Shown: in pieces, positions 1 through 9,156 of the stretch
How positions within the stretch are numbered: the stretch's first letter is position 1
Layout: the number at the start of each line of letters is the position of its first letter
Assembly: GCA_017549565.1 (NCBI GenBank)
Contig: JAFYUI010000004.1
Span: forward strand, 1 to 64,000
Length of the DNA stretch: 64,000 nt
Direction: 5' to 3'
Source: Clostridia bacterium
Lineage (GTDB): Bacteria > Bacillota > Clostridia > Oscillospirales > Acutalibacteraceae
Made by a program: the position numbers and the translations under genes
Notes under the pieces: model-generated
Databases searched by the model: none
What the model was told of the DNA's origin: nothing
The model's input: the letters and a program-made list of their open reading frames with translations, nothing else

Positions 1-371
1 CGGCTCCAGTCAAATGAGAAACCAAGTGATTTTAATTGCTTTTTAAAATTTGCAACGTTATTTTCGGTAACGATTGCAGGATGAATATGATTTTTAATAG
101 CAAAGTTTTCAGTAGGAAGACCGAAAGCGTCCCAACCCATCGGATAAAGCACATTAAAGCCCTGTAAACGCTTTTTACGGGCAACAATGTCAATAGCAGT
201 ATAAGAACGAGGATGGCCTACATGAAGGCCCTGACCTGACGGATACGGGAATTCAACAAGACCGAAAAATTTCGGTAAGGTGTAATCATTTTTTGCTTCA
301 AAGGTGTGGTTATCATCCCATACCTGTTGCCATTTCTTTTCAATGTTAGAATAATCGTAAATATTTGCCAC
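1..371 (-). CDS. leuS: Leucyl-tRNA synthetase, N-terminal part (runs off the left edge)
   Basis: Charges tRNA-Leu with leucine in the cytoplasm. Only the first ~123 residues are inside the window. The class I signature is present: [12 protein letters not shown] with the HIGH-type tetrapeptide HVGH at about residues 50-53, followed by [20 protein letters not shown], which is typical of LeuRS. The start is GTG at 371, preceded by GGGGG about 8 nt upstream; that purine run overlaps the last codons of rsfS, so the two genes are translationally close. No in-frame ATG lies upstream. The rsfS-leuS pairing is common in Clostridia. Confidence 0.95.
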   Translation of the reverse strand, partial: MANIYDYSNIEKKWQQVWDDNHTFEAKNDYTLPKFFGLVEFPYPSGQGLHVGHPRSYTAIDIVARKKRLQGFNVLYPMGWDAFGLPTENFAIKNHIHPAIVTENNVANFKKQLKSLGFSFDWS

Positions 372-374
372 TTT

Positions 375-740
375 TTAGTCCCCCATTGCTTCAACTAAAA
401 TTTCATCTAAATCAACTGCGGGTGCATCTGCCCACATTTTATCAAGTCCGTAAAATTCACGGTCTTGACGTGAAAATACGTGAACAATTACCGATTCATA
501 GTCAAGCGCTATCCAACCGGTTGTTTTACCCTCAATATGATGGGGTCTTACACCCGCTTCTTCAAGCTTTGCTTCAACCTCATCAGCAAGTGCGCGGACA
601 TGGGTTGAAGAGGTTGCAGTCGCTATAACAAAATATTCGGTCAAAACGGTAAGCTCGTCCACCTTAACGGCCGTAAGCTCACGCGCTTTTTTAGAATTTA
701 GCGCATTAGCGGCAATTTTCATAATTTCAAAAGAATCCAA
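375..740 (-). CDS. rsfS: Ribosomal silencing factor RsfS (Iojap/YqeL)
   Basis: 121 residues, the usual length. Family knowledge: RsfS binds ribosomal protein L14 on the 50S subunit and blocks subunit joining under starvation. Family-typical segments are visible: EYFVIATATSSTHVRALAD near residues 36-54, the EGKTTGWIALDY stretch around residues 69-80, and VHVFSRQDREFYGLDKMW toward the C-terminus. Translation starts at TTG (738-740) with AGGAGG 7 nt upstream; the ATG at residue 7 has no such site. It lies between yqeK and leuS in one minus-strand run. Confidence 0.95.
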   Translation of the reverse strand: MDSFEIMKIAANALNSKKARELTAVKVDELTVLTEYFVIATATSSTHVRALADEVEAKLEEAGVRPHHIEGKTTGWIALDYESVIVHVFSRQDREFYGLDKMWADAPAVDLDEILVEAMGD

Positions 741-751
741 ACCTTTTCCTC

Positions 752-1315
752 CTAAACAAGTGTTACTGCTTCGTTATATGCAGCAACTGTATCTAAATGA
801 ACGGCTTTTTTGCTGTTCACTAAATCACAAATTGAATATTGCAAAGCATAAACAAACGCCTTTTCAAGCGATTCATCAACATACTGTCTAATAACATCAA
901 CATCGCTATAAGTTCGGTCAAGAGAGGTAAAATCGGCAAGATAGATGATTTTTTCAAATTTGCTCATACCCGCCCTTGCGGTTGTGTGATAACGGACAGC
1001 GTCGATAATATCGCGGTCAGAAATGTTTAAAATATGCTCAATATAAGCGGCACCCGAAATAGCGTGCCATAACTTTTTAGCGTTTTTTTCAATGTCGTTT
1101 AGCATTATACCAAACTGTGAAAAAATTTGCAAGTGTTCGTCCAAATCGGCATTTTTGGTTATGTCGTGTAAAAGCCCCGCAAAATATGCTTTTTCGGCAT
1201 CTTCGCCATATTTTAAAGCCAAACGCTTTGCTTCGTTAGCAACGCAAAGAGAATGTTTAAAACGATATTCATCAAGGCGGGTAGCTAATAAATCAATATA
1301 CTTTTTATAATCCAT
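752..1315 (-). CDS. yqeK: HD-domain hydrolase YqeK (diadenosine tetraphosphatase-type)
   Basis: About 187 residues. It has the HD-superfamily signature: a His near residue 21 (FKHSLCVANEA), the HD doublet near residues 50-51 (AGLLHDITKN), and later His residues (LWHAISGA, RYHTTA). Family knowledge: YqeK proteins are symmetrical Ap4A hydrolases. I chose the ATG at 1315 (MDYKKYI), which has AGGGGAC at good spacing, over an upstream start 15 codons earlier that would lie deep inside nadD. With this start it overlaps the 3' end of nadD by 11 bp, so translation is probably coupled. Confidence 0.93.
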   Translation of the reverse strand: MDYKKYIDLLATRLDEYRFKHSLCVANEAKRLALKYGEDAEKAYFAGLLHDITKNADLDEHLQIFSQFGIMLNDIEKNAKKLWHAISGAAYIEHILNISDRDIIDAVRYHTTARAGMSKFEKIIYLADFTSLDRTYSDVDVIRQYVDESLEKAFVYALQYSICDLVNSKKAVHLDTVAAYNEAVTLV

Positions 1316-1892
1316 AAAGTCCCCTGCCTTTAATAAATTCAAAAACCCTTTGCGGTACAAATTCCTCTAATGGTGTTTTTCTAAAATCGGTTGAAGAAAT
1401 ATTAGGAATTTCATTATCCATTAAAATAATTTGCATACCCTTTTCACTAAAACGCTTAATAGAACTGTTGAATTCATCATTATCGGTAGAAGTTCTTGAA
1501 AAAACAATAAACGGCAACATTTTCATAAGCTCATCGGCTTTATACCATTTATCAAAATAAACAAGCATATCGCCACCGCAAACAAAAGCAAAGTTTTCAT
1601 TTGGGTAAATTTCTTTTAAAAGGTTTACGGTGTCATAGGTATAACTTTTACCTTCTCTTTTAAATTCGATATCGCAAACCTGTGCCTTTGAAAAATCATT
1701 GGCCACAATTTCGCACATCTTAATGCGGTCGGCATCTTCTATAAGTTCATCCGCCGATTTATGTGGTGGGATTTTGTCGGGCATTATTAAAATTTTGCCA
1801 ATTTTTTCACTTTCATTAAGGGCTTTAAGCATCTCATAATGACCGTTATGAAACGGGTTAAAGGTGCCGCCAAAAATGGCTGTAAATAGCAT
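1305..1892 (-). CDS. nadD: Nicotinate-nucleotide adenylyltransferase
   Basis: Transfers AMP from ATP to nicotinic acid mononucleotide, the penultimate step of NAD synthesis. 195 residues. The nucleotidyltransferase motif GGTFNPFHNGH lies at residues 8-18 and the C-terminal ISSTDFRK motif (the ISSTxxR equivalent) is present, as is FVCGGDMLVYFDKWY for the nucleotide pocket. ATG start. It sits between yhbY (2 bp upstream) and yqeK, the standard Firmicutes arrangement. Confidence 0.96.
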   Translation of the reverse strand: MLFTAIFGGTFNPFHNGHYEMLKALNESEKIGKILIMPDKIPPHKSADELIEDADRIKMCEIVANDFSKAQVCDIEFKREGKSYTYDTVNLLKEIYPNENFAFVCGGDMLVYFDKWYKADELMKMLPFIVFSRTSTDNDEFNSSIKRFSEKGMQIILMDNEIPNISSTDFRKTPLEEFVPQRVFEFIKGRGLYGL

Positions 1893-1893
1893 A

Positions 1894-2187
1894 TTATTTC
1901 ACCAATTTAATTGTTTTATTATCTTTGCTTTCGCGGTAAAGTATAAAGCGTGAGCCAATAACCTGCACAACATCGCATTTAACCGCTACTGCTAATTCAT
2001 CAGCTGCCTCGCGCGAGGTTAAGGGACAGGTTTCCAAAACACGAAGCTTTATAAGCTCTCTGGCCTCCAAAGCGTCGTTAACCTGTTTAATAGTATTATC
2101 GGAAATACCCGATTTACCAATTTGTAAAATTGTTTCATAATCATTCGCCATACCGCGAAGTTGTGCTCTTTGTCTACTGTTAAGCAT
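1894..2187 (-). CDS. yhbY: CRM-domain RNA-binding protein YhbY
   Basis: 97 residues forming a single CRM (chloroplast RNA splicing and ribosome maturation) domain. The signature region LRGMANDYETILQIGKSGIS is followed by the ALEARELIKLRVLE segment, and the C-terminus VVQVIGSRFILYRES matches the family. Family knowledge: YhbY associates with pre-50S particles. It begins at an ATG and leaves a 1-bp gap before nadD. Confidence 0.94.
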   Translation of the reverse strand: MLNSRQRAQLRGMANDYETILQIGKSGISDNTIKQVNDALEARELIKLRVLETCPLTSREAADELAVAVKCDVVQVIGSRFILYRESKDNKTIKLVK

Positions 2188-2201
2188 TTATTTTTCCTTT
2201 C

Positions 2202-3062
2202 TTAAATAGGGCCCCAAAAACCAAGATTTTTAATTCTTTCACCAATTGGTGTGGGGTTTTTACCCTCAAAAATTTCTTGTGCATTATTATAAAAATCAAC
2301 AAATTCAAGTTGTCTGCGATTAATTGTTTTTGGCGCACCAAGACCCAATTCATACATCCAAACACCATTGTAATTTACACTTAAAAGTGCATTGTAAAGT
2401 GCTTGCCAGTCAATGTCACCCTCGCCGCAAAGCCAATGTCTTTCGTTAACAAAATCAAAATCAGAAACATGAAGTGTAATGATTTTATCAGAAACCTTTT
2501 TAATAAATTCAACAATATCTTCATTCAACAAATGGTTTGTATCAAAACAAACACGCAATTTATCATTAAATGATAATATCTGCAAAATTTCATCACTTGA
2601 ATTGCCAATACATGTTCTTGGCAAATCCTCAATTGCAATTACGGCACCATATTTGTCGGCTTCATCAGCAAGGCGTGAAAAAAATTCACCTGCGGCCTTT
2701 ATTTTTTTAGCTCTGTCTTTTTCATCAACCGGCTCTTTACTTGGATGAACAACAAATTTGTTGATTCCAATCGAGCTGCCTTTTTTAATCAAATCGACAA
2801 ATACATTAAAAGTAAATTCTCTTATTCCTTCATCTAAAGCAGATGGGTCGATTTCTTCAAAGGGTAAAAAAGGCAAATGCAAGGTCCAAATCTTCAAATT
2901 ATTTTCATCAGCCAAACACTTTGCGGTTTGAAAATTGAAATTTTCAAAATTTTCAAGTTCCGAAAAGCCAATTTCTATATTTTTTATACCCGCTTCGGCA
3001 ATTTTTTTCATTGCTTCATCATTGTTTGCTAAACTGCCAATTGAAATACCAACTTCAAACAT
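2202..3062 (-). CDS. Sugar phosphate isomerase/epimerase-like TIM-barrel protein
   Basis: About 286 residues with the AP endonuclease 2/xylose-isomerase-like barrel pattern: an N-terminal MFEVGISIGSL strand, IWTLHLPF, KFVVHPS, IAIEDLPR, LRVCFDTNHLL and ITLHVSDFDFVNERHWLCGEGDIDW. The metal-ligand positions (His in VHPS, Glu in IEDL, Asp and His in FDTNH, His in LHVSD, Glu in MYELG) are present. The substrate cannot be named. The start is ATG at 3062, with GAGGTG 6 nt upstream; an in-frame GTG three codons earlier is part of that ribosome site. It lies between yhbY and rdgB, where it is not a universal member. Confidence 0.85.
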   Translation of the reverse strand: MFEVGISIGSLANNDEAMKKIAEAGIKNIEIGFSELENFENFNFQTAKCLADENNLKIWTLHLPFLPFEEIDPSALDEGIREFTFNVFVDLIKKGSSIGINKFVVHPSKEPVDEKDRAKKIKAAGEFFSRLADEADKYGAVIAIEDLPRTCIGNSSDEILQILSFNDKLRVCFDTNHLLNEDIVEFIKKVSDKIITLHVSDFDFVNERHWLCGEGDIDWQALYNALLSVNYNGVWMYELGLGAPKTINRRQLEFVDFYNNAQEIFEGKNPTPIGERIKNLGFWGPI

Positions 3063-3072
3063 AAGAGACACC

Positions 3073-3663
3073 TCAAATATATTTTTTAAGTTCTTCCTTA
3101 AATTTCATCAGCGCTTTACCTCTGTGGCTTATTGCGTCTTTTTCTTCAGCAGTTAATTGACTAAACGGACCCTTTCCGCTTATAAAAAGCGGGTCATAAC
3201 CAAAGCCACCATTTCCCTGCTGTCTTTCAAAGGCGATATGGCCGTGACATTCACCCCTAACGGTAAACTGCTTGCCGTCGGGGAAAACACAAGCAATGGC
3301 TGCCACATAGTAAGCGGTGCGTTTTTCCATAGGCACACCCGAAAGTTCAGATAAAAGCTTATCATTGTTCATTTCGTCGTTGCCGTGCTCACCCGAATAT
3401 CTGGCCGAAAAAACACCGGGTCTACCATCAAGATAATCAACACAAATACCGCTGTCATCCGCAACCGAAATTAAGCCCGTTTGCAAAAGACCCGATTTTG
3501 CCTTTATAATGGCATTTTCTTCAAAGGTTTGGCCATCTTCAATAGCATCTTTAAAAGGAAAATCTAAATCAGCTTCACACAAAACCTCAAAGCCCATCGG
3601 AATTAAAATTCTTTTAAGTTCGCGAAGTTTCTTCTGATTTTTTGTTGCAATAAATACCTTCAT
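3073..3663 (-). CDS. rdgB: XTP/dITP diphosphatase (RdgB/HAM1)
   Basis: 196 residues. It removes non-canonical purine nucleoside triphosphates (ITP, dITP, XTP) from the pool. Visible family features: N-terminal KVFIATKNQKKLRELK, SVADDSGICVDYLDGRPGVFSARYSG with the conserved Asp-Asp-Ser-Gly, and GGFGYDPLF followed by SHRGKALMKF near the C-terminus. Its ATG overlaps the ftsY stop by one base, indicating coupling. Confidence 0.96.
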   Translation of the reverse strand: MKVFIATKNQKKLRELKRILIPMGFEVLCEADLDFPFKDAIEDGQTFEENAIIKAKSGLLQTGLISVADDSGICVDYLDGRPGVFSARYSGEHGNDEMNNDKLLSELSGVPMEKRTAYYVAAIACVFPDGKQFTVRGECHGHIAFERQQGNGGFGYDPLFISGKGPFSQLTAEEKDAISHRGKALMKFKEELKKYI

Positions 3664-4577
3664 TACATTTCACCATCAAAAATTCCGTTTACAAATTCGG
3701 TAGCAGTAAAGGGCTGTAAATCATCAATGCCCTCGCCCACGCCAACAAATTTAACAGGAATTTTAAGTTCGTTTTTAATTGGGATAATAATACCGCCCTT
3801 TGCAGTGCCGTCCAGCTTTGTAAGAACAATACCCGTAATGTCAGCAACACTTTTAAACTCGCGTGCTTGATTAACAGCATTTTGTCCAGTTGCGGCATCT
3901 AAAACAAGCAAGGTTTCAAGGGATGCATCAGGAAGCTCACGACCGATTACACGGTAAATTTTTGCAAGCTCATCCATTAAGTTTTTCTTATTATGAAGTC
4001 GACCTGCGGTGTCGCAAATTATAACATCGGCACCCTTTGATTTAGCGGATGCAATGGTATCAAAAACAACACTTGCGGGGTCAGTACCCTCAACGCTTTT
4101 AACCATTGTAACATCGGCACGCTCGGCCCAAACACCAAGCTGGTCAATAGCAGCCGCACGAAATGTATCAGCCGCGCCCAAAACAACCTTTTTGCCCTGT
4201 GATTTTAAAATGGCGGAAAGCTTGCCTATGGTTGTGGTTTTACCAACACCATTAACACCGATAACAAGGATAATTGAGGGGGTTGTGGTAAGCTTTAACC
4301 CCTCATCCTCGCCAAGCATTTCGGCAATTATTTCCTTCATCAGTCCCTTAATAACTGCAGGGTCAGTTATACCTTGTTCTTTAATTTTTTTGCGAAGTAA
4401 ATCACAAATTTCGGTAGCGGTTGTTACACCTATATCCGACATTACAAGCATTTCTTCAAGCTCTTCAAAAAGTTCTTCATCAATTTTTGTAAAGCTGTTT
4501 ACAATGCTTGTAACACCGTTTGCTATTGAATTTCTTGTTTTTTGCAGTCCTTGTTTAATCTTGCTGAAAAAACCCAT
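3663..4577 (-). CDS. ftsY: Signal recognition particle receptor FtsY
   Basis: 304 residues. GTPase receptor that docks SRP-ribosome complexes at the membrane. It has the N domain helical bundle (1-95) and the NG GTPase: P-loop GVNGVGKTTT at about 107-116, DTFRAAAIDQL, CDTAGR, and TKLDGTAKGG. The long acidic A domain of proteobacterial FtsY is absent, as is common in Firmicutes. The start codon overlaps the smc stop by 1 bp; smc-ftsY is a conserved pair. Confidence 0.97.
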   Translation of the reverse strand: MGFFSKIKQGLQKTRNSIANGVTSIVNSFTKIDEELFEELEEMLVMSDIGVTTATEICDLLRKKIKEQGITDPAVIKGLMKEIIAEMLGEDEGLKLTTTPSIILVIGVNGVGKTTTIGKLSAILKSQGKKVVLGAADTFRAAAIDQLGVWAERADVTMVKSVEGTDPASVVFDTIASAKSKGADVIICDTAGRLHNKKNLMDELAKIYRVIGRELPDASLETLLVLDAATGQNAVNQAREFKSVADITGIVLTKLDGTAKGGIIIPIKNELKIPVKFVGVGEGIDDLQPFTATEFVNGIFDGEM

Positions 4578-7500
4578 TAACCCACCTGATTTTCAAGTAA
4601 TTTCTTTTCAAGCTCTGAAACATTAAGTTCTAAAAGCTTGGTAATACCCTTTTCCTGCATTGTTACACCGTAAAGCATATCAGCAGCTTCCATAGTGCCG
4701 CGGCGGTGTGTAACGCAAATAAATTGGGTGTTAAATTCGCTCGACTTCATATAATCGGCAAAGCGTTCAACGTTAATATCGTCAAGTGCTGTGTCAACCT
4801 CATCCAAGAAGCAGAAGGGCGGTGCGCTAACACGCATAATTGCAAAATAGATTGAAAGTGCAATAAGCGCCTTTTCGCCACCCGAAAGACCGTCAAGACT
4901 TGGCACCTTTTTGCCCGGAAGCTTAACATCTATATCAATGCCGCTTTCCAAAATGTTTTCAGGGTCGGAAAGTGATAAAGATGCACTGCCGCCGCCGAAA
5001 AGCTCGGTAAAGGTTTTTGAAAAGTTTTGACTGATTTTTGTAAAGCCCTCGGCAAAGATTTCCTGCATTTGCGAGGTCAACTGATTTATAAGCTTATTAA
5101 GCTGAGCGCGTGATGCCTCAACATCCTCGATTTGAGCCGATAAGAAGTTATAGCGTTCGCTAACCTCTTTATATTCTTCGATAGCAGAAACATTAACATT
5201 TCCAAGTGCTCTAATCTTGTTTTTAATTTCAACAAGTGTCTTCTTGGCAAGTGTTGGATTTTCAATTTCAATACCAATCTTTTCGGCTTCGCTACGGGTA
5301 AGCTCGTATTCATCGTAAAGCTTTCTGATGACATCGTCATATTCGCGCATCATAACCTCTTTACGCTCTTGAAGTCTTGCAAGCTCACCGCTGATTTGTT
5401 CACGGCGAAGTGTGTTTTCGCGTTCGCTGTTACGAAGCTCAACGCCGTATTTTTCAGCGCCGTTTCTTTGCTCAATAAAGTCGGCAATATTCTTTTCGCT
5501 TGCCTCAATTTTTGCCGCCGCATCGCCGATATTATCGTTAATTTCATTGATTTCGGCCTTTAAGTTTTCGCACTTAAACTGTAATGTCGCAATTTCGCTG
5601 TCAATGGCAACCACACGATTTGCGCGGTCTTCAGCCATATTTTCAATCGCTTTTGCTGAAAGTATAAGCGCTTCTATATCCTTTTGTGCCTCAATTACCG
5701 AAAGCTTAACAGCGGTAATATCATCAGCAAGGGCTTCACGGGTTGCATTAAGTCCATCCCTATCGCCCGACATTTTGTCAATTTCCGCCCTAATTTCGGC
5801 TTTTTTAGCTTCAATTTCGGAAATTTCCTTTGCCGCCAAAACAGTAACCTGTTTTAATTCCTCCTGCTTTTGACTGCCAAGAGTTTGCTCATCAACAAGC
5901 TCTTTAAGCAAAAGCTTTGCATTATCTCGCAAATCGCCGATACGCTTAAGCTCGGCAACTGTGCGGATTTTATCCTCATTTGCGGTTAAAATATCGGCCT
6001 TAACGGCGGTAATATCGGCTTCAACCTCTGCTAAAGAGTTTTGTGCATCGGTTAATTTAGTTAAAATATCCTTTGCCTTTGATTTAAGGGCTTCAACCTC
6101 TTTTTCAATGGCGATAATATCATTGCCACGGCTTAAAATACCCGAATTCTTGATTACCGAGCCACCTGTTAGTGAGCCGCCGGGACTTACAACCTGACCG
6201 TCAAGGGTTACAACCTTTATTCTGTAACCAAACTTTCTCGCAATGGTAACAGCGCAGTCAATATCCTCGGCAACAACAGCCGCACCCAATAAATACTTTA
6301 CAATTTCATTATATTTGCTATCGCATTTTACAAGGTCACTTGCAATGCCAACATAACCAAGCATATCTTCAAAGCCGTGTTCTTTAAATTCACGGGCTTT
6401 AATGGTTGCAACTGGTAAAAATGTTGCACGGCCTGCTTTATTATTTTTAAGGAAGTTAATTGCATTTTTAGCATCAGCTTCGGTTTCGGTTACAATGTTT
6501 TGAATAGCATTGTTAAGTGCAGTTTCAATAGCAAGACTATACTTGCTTTCAACTGTTATAAGTGAAGAAACAGGGCCGCAAATACCACGCAAAATGCCCG
6601 TTTCCGCCTTTGACATAACAAACTTAACCGAATTTGCAAAACCTTCCATATTGTTTTGCAAATCCTTTAAAATTTGAATACGGCGGTTTTTTGCCTCAAT
6701 ATCCAAATTTATTGTATCAAGCTCTTGCTTTAAGCTGTCAACCGACTGCACTCTACCGCCTAAACGGAGCTCGTAACCTTTAAGCGAGTTATTATAGCTT
6801 TCAATATTTTCTTGAATTTTAGAAAGCATACTGTCGGTTTCATTAAATTCGGTATTAAGCTTTTCAATTTCACCCTCGCGGGCTGAAATTAAATCAACCA
6901 AAGCACCTTTTCTTGCTTCAATTTCTTCAATAGAGGTTTCGGCTGTAACAAGCTTAACCCTTGTGTCTGATGACTGTGAGGTTAAGGTGTTAAGTGTTCT
7001 GATTTTGTTTTCAATTTCACGACTGCTTAAATCGCTGTCGATAAGAAGCTGTGAAAGCTCGCTTTCTAATGCGCGAAGCTTTCCGTCAAGCTCTAACTTC
7101 TTATCTTCTAAAGCTTTAACCTCGTTATATTTTGCCTCAATTTCAAGCTTTGCATCGGTATCACTGGTTGAAAGTGACTTCTTTTCATCAGTAAGGCGTG
7201 CAATAGTTTCTTCATTGTGGGCAATATCATTGTTTAAAACGGTAATAACACCATTTGATTTAACAATTTCTTCATTAACAAGTGAAATATTAAGGCGTTC
7301 ACCCTCAATATCAGATGTAAGCTTTGCAAAAAGCGATGTGTTTTGTTCGGTTTTGCGGTCAAAGTCTTCAAGCATTTGCTCGATTTCCTTATACTGCCCC
7401 TGACAAACCATAATTTTGCTTTCTTGACTGCGAAGTGCATCTTTAGAATTATTAAGGGTATGAAGCCATAAGCCGATTTCAAGCTCTTTCTTTTCTTCCG

Positions 7501-8155
7501 CTAATTTTAAAAACTTTTCGGCTTTTTTACTTTGTTCTTCCAAAGGTCCAACGCGTGCTTCCAGCTCGTCAACAATATCGTGAAGGCGAAGCAAGTTTTC
7601 TTGTGCAGCGTTAAGTTTTCTTTCGGCCTCTAACTTGCGATAACGGTATTTTGAAATACCTGCCGCTTCTTCAAAAATGTCACGGCGTTCACTTGATTTT
7701 GAGCTTATGATATTATCGATTTTACCCTGACCAATCATTGAATAACCATCACGGCCAAGACCTGTATCCATAAACAATTCGTGAATATCTTTAAGGCGAA
7801 CAGACACATTGTTTATAGCATATTCACTTTCGTGTGAACGGTAATATCTTCTTGTAATTGACACAAAATCGTTGTCAAAGTTAAGTGAACGGTCGGTGTT
7901 GTTAATGTTTAAAGTAACCTCGCAAAAGCCGTGGGGACGGCGTGTTTCGGTACCGCCGAAGATAACATCCTCCATTGACTGACCGCGAAGACTTTTTGTT
8001 GACTGTTCACCAAGAACCCAACGAACCGCGTCGGAAATGTTACTTTTACCGCTTCCGTTAGGGCCAACAACTGCGGTTATACCCTTGCCGAATTTTAAAA
8101 CTGTTTTGTCGGCAAACGACTTAAAGCCCTGAATTTCTATCGAACTTAACAGCAT
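4577..8155 (-). CDS. smc: Chromosome condensation ATPase SMC
   Basis: 1192 residues, full length. Walker A GPNGSGKS is at 31-38, followed by a long coiled coil, a hinge around 510-660 (ILRGICGPVSSLITV ... GGSLTGG), a second coiled coil, then the ABC signature LSGGEKALIALS at about 1090 and Walker B FCFLDEVDTALDD at about 1115. It forms a homodimer with ScpA/ScpB and loads at ParB-parS to organise the origin region. It starts 2 bp after the radical SAM gene and overlaps ftsY by one base. Confidence 0.98.
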   Translation of the reverse strand: MLLSSIEIQGFKSFADKTVLKFGKGITAVVGPNGSGKSNISDAVRWVLGEQSTKSLRGQSMEDVIFGGTETRRPHGFCEVTLNINNTDRSLNFDNDFVSITRRYYRSHESEYAINNVSVRLKDIHELFMDTGLGRDGYSMIGQGKIDNIISSKSSERRDIFEEAAGISKYRYRKLEAERKLNAAQENLLRLHDIVDELEARVGPLEEQSKKAEKFLKLAEEKKELEIGLWLHTLNNSKDALRSQESKIMVCQGQYKEIEQMLEDFDRKTEQNTSLFAKLTSDIEGERLNISLVNEEIVKSNGVITVLNNDIAHNEETIARLTDEKKSLSTSDTDAKLEIEAKYNEVKALEDKKLELDGKLRALESELSQLLIDSDLSSREIENKIRTLNTLTSQSSDTRVKLVTAETSIEEIEARKGALVDLISAREGEIEKLNTEFNETDSMLSKIQENIESYNNSLKGYELRLGGRVQSVDSLKQELDTINLDIEAKNRRIQILKDLQNNMEGFANSVKFVMSKAETGILRGICGPVSSLITVESKYSLAIETALNNAIQNIVTETEADAKNAINFLKNNKAGRATFLPVATIKAREFKEHGFEDMLGYVGIASDLVKCDSKYNEIVKYLLGAAVVAEDIDCAVTIARKFGYRIKVVTLDGQVVSPGGSLTGGSVIKNSGILSRGNDIIAIEKEVEALKSKAKDILTKLTDAQNSLAEVEADITAVKADILTANEDKIRTVAELKRIGDLRDNAKLLLKELVDEQTLGSQKQEELKQVTVLAAKEISEIEAKKAEIRAEIDKMSGDRDGLNATREALADDITAVKLSVIEAQKDIEALILSAKAIENMAEDRANRVVAIDSEIATLQFKCENLKAEINEINDNIGDAAAKIEASEKNIADFIEQRNGAEKYGVELRNSERENTLRREQISGELARLQERKEVMMREYDDVIRKLYDEYELTRSEAEKIGIEIENPTLAKKTLVEIKNKIRALGNVNVSAIEEYKEVSERYNFLSAQIEDVEASRAQLNKLINQLTSQMQEIFAEGFTKISQNFSKTFTELFGGGSASLSLSDPENILESGIDIDVKLPGKKVPSLDGLSGGEKALIALSIYFAIMRVSAPPFCFLDEVDTALDDINVERFADYMKSSEFNTQFICVTHRRGTMEAADMLYGVTMQEKGITKLLELNVSELEKKLLENQVG

Positions 8156-8157
8156 TA

Positions 8158-9156
8158 CTATAACACTTCCCTTTCTATTTTAAAATCTAATTCTTCTATA
8201 TTTTCATCCGTTTTGACCTTGCAGTCAAAACCGCGTTTTTTAAGAAAAAGCAAATTGCTTTTTCTTTGCCCTGTCATAACCGATACCGATTTGGGATTAA
8301 CATATATAACATATTTACCCTCGGTAAAAAGGCAGGCAAGCACCTTTGTCAGCATTATTTGAGAATAGCAAAGCTCAGCAAATGCGGGGTGCCAAGGACC
8401 CGCAACATAAGAGCCCTTTTCTATTGAGTGAAGACCAAGGCGTATAACCTTTATGCCGGCTCTTGTTAACTGTAAATACAATTTACTTGCAAGCTTAACC
8501 GCATCGCCAAGAGGTTGCGGCTCGTAAACCTTGTCAAGATAAAGCGCCTCTAAATCAGTACCCTTTAAAACGATAGTTGGATAAATTCTAACCGTATCGG
8601 GTGCAATTTCAATGATTTTTTGCACTGTGCGAAGGGTTGAATCATTATCATCGGCATAAAGGCCTGTCATAATTTGAAGGCCAAGTTCAAACCCGTGCTT
8701 TTTAATAAGCATTGCCGCTTTTTCAACATCACGCGCCGAATGACCGCGATTGTTCATTTTTAAAACACGGTCGTTTAAGCTTTGTGCACCAAGCTCGATA
8801 GCTGTCACATTATAGCTTTTCAAAAGCATTAAAATTTCATCATCAATGGCATCGGGACGGGTTGAAATTCTAATTCCTGACACAATGCCAACATTAACAA
8901 AGTTTGATGCCGCCTCTAAAAGCGATTCCATATACACTCGGTTAATTGCAGTAAAACTGCCTCCAAAAAAGGCAATTTCGGTAGTTTTAGGGTCATATTT
9001 TTTAGACTTTATAGCAGTCATTACCGCTTTTTCAACATCCTCGGGGTGAGGTGCCTTCGAAGTGCCTGTTATGTACCTTTGGTCACAAAAGCTGCACTTA
9101 TTTGGGCAACCGATATGCGGCACAAAAACCGAAATATTTGAATGAATTTTACTCAT
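8158..9156 (-). CDS. Elp3-like radical SAM protein
   Basis: 332 residues. The radical SAM cluster motif CX3CX2C is at residues 17-24 (CPNKCSFC), followed by IAFFGGSFTAI, the glycine-rich SAM-binding stretch, and ELGAQSLNDRVLKMNNRGH typical of Elp3-type enzymes. The Elp3 acetyltransferase domain is missing; the C-terminus is a short TRAM-free tail. Family knowledge: related proteins sit between rnc and smc in many Clostridia, but their substrate (possibly tRNA or rRNA) is not something the sequence shows. Its ATG overlaps the rnc stop by 4 bp (ATGA). Confidence 0.88.
   Translation of the reverse strand: MSKIHSNISVFVPHIGCPNKCSFCDQRYITGTSKAPHPEDVEKAVMTAIKSKKYDPKTTEIAFFGGSFTAINRVYMESLLEAASNFVNVGIVSGIRISTRPDAIDDEILMLLKSYNVTAIELGAQSLNDRVLKMNNRGHSARDVEKAAMLIKKHGFELGLQIMTGLYADDNDSTLRTVQKIIEIAPDTVRIYPTIVLKGTDLEALYLDKVYEPQPLGDAVKLASKLYLQLTRAGIKVIRLGLHSIEKGSYVAGPWHPAFAELCYSQIMLTKVLACLFTEGKYVIYVNPKSVSVMTGQRKSNLLFLKKRGFDCKVKTDENIEELDFKIEREVL

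Noticed and set aside
4009-4626. 205-codon plus-strand open frame opposite ftsY
   Set aside because: Antisense shadow of a conserved gene; composition follows the reverse codons and no ribosome site is present.
5412-5873. 153-codon plus-strand frame opposite smc, Ser/Ala rich
   Set aside because: Mirror of the smc coiled coil; low-complexity composition arises from the antisense reading.
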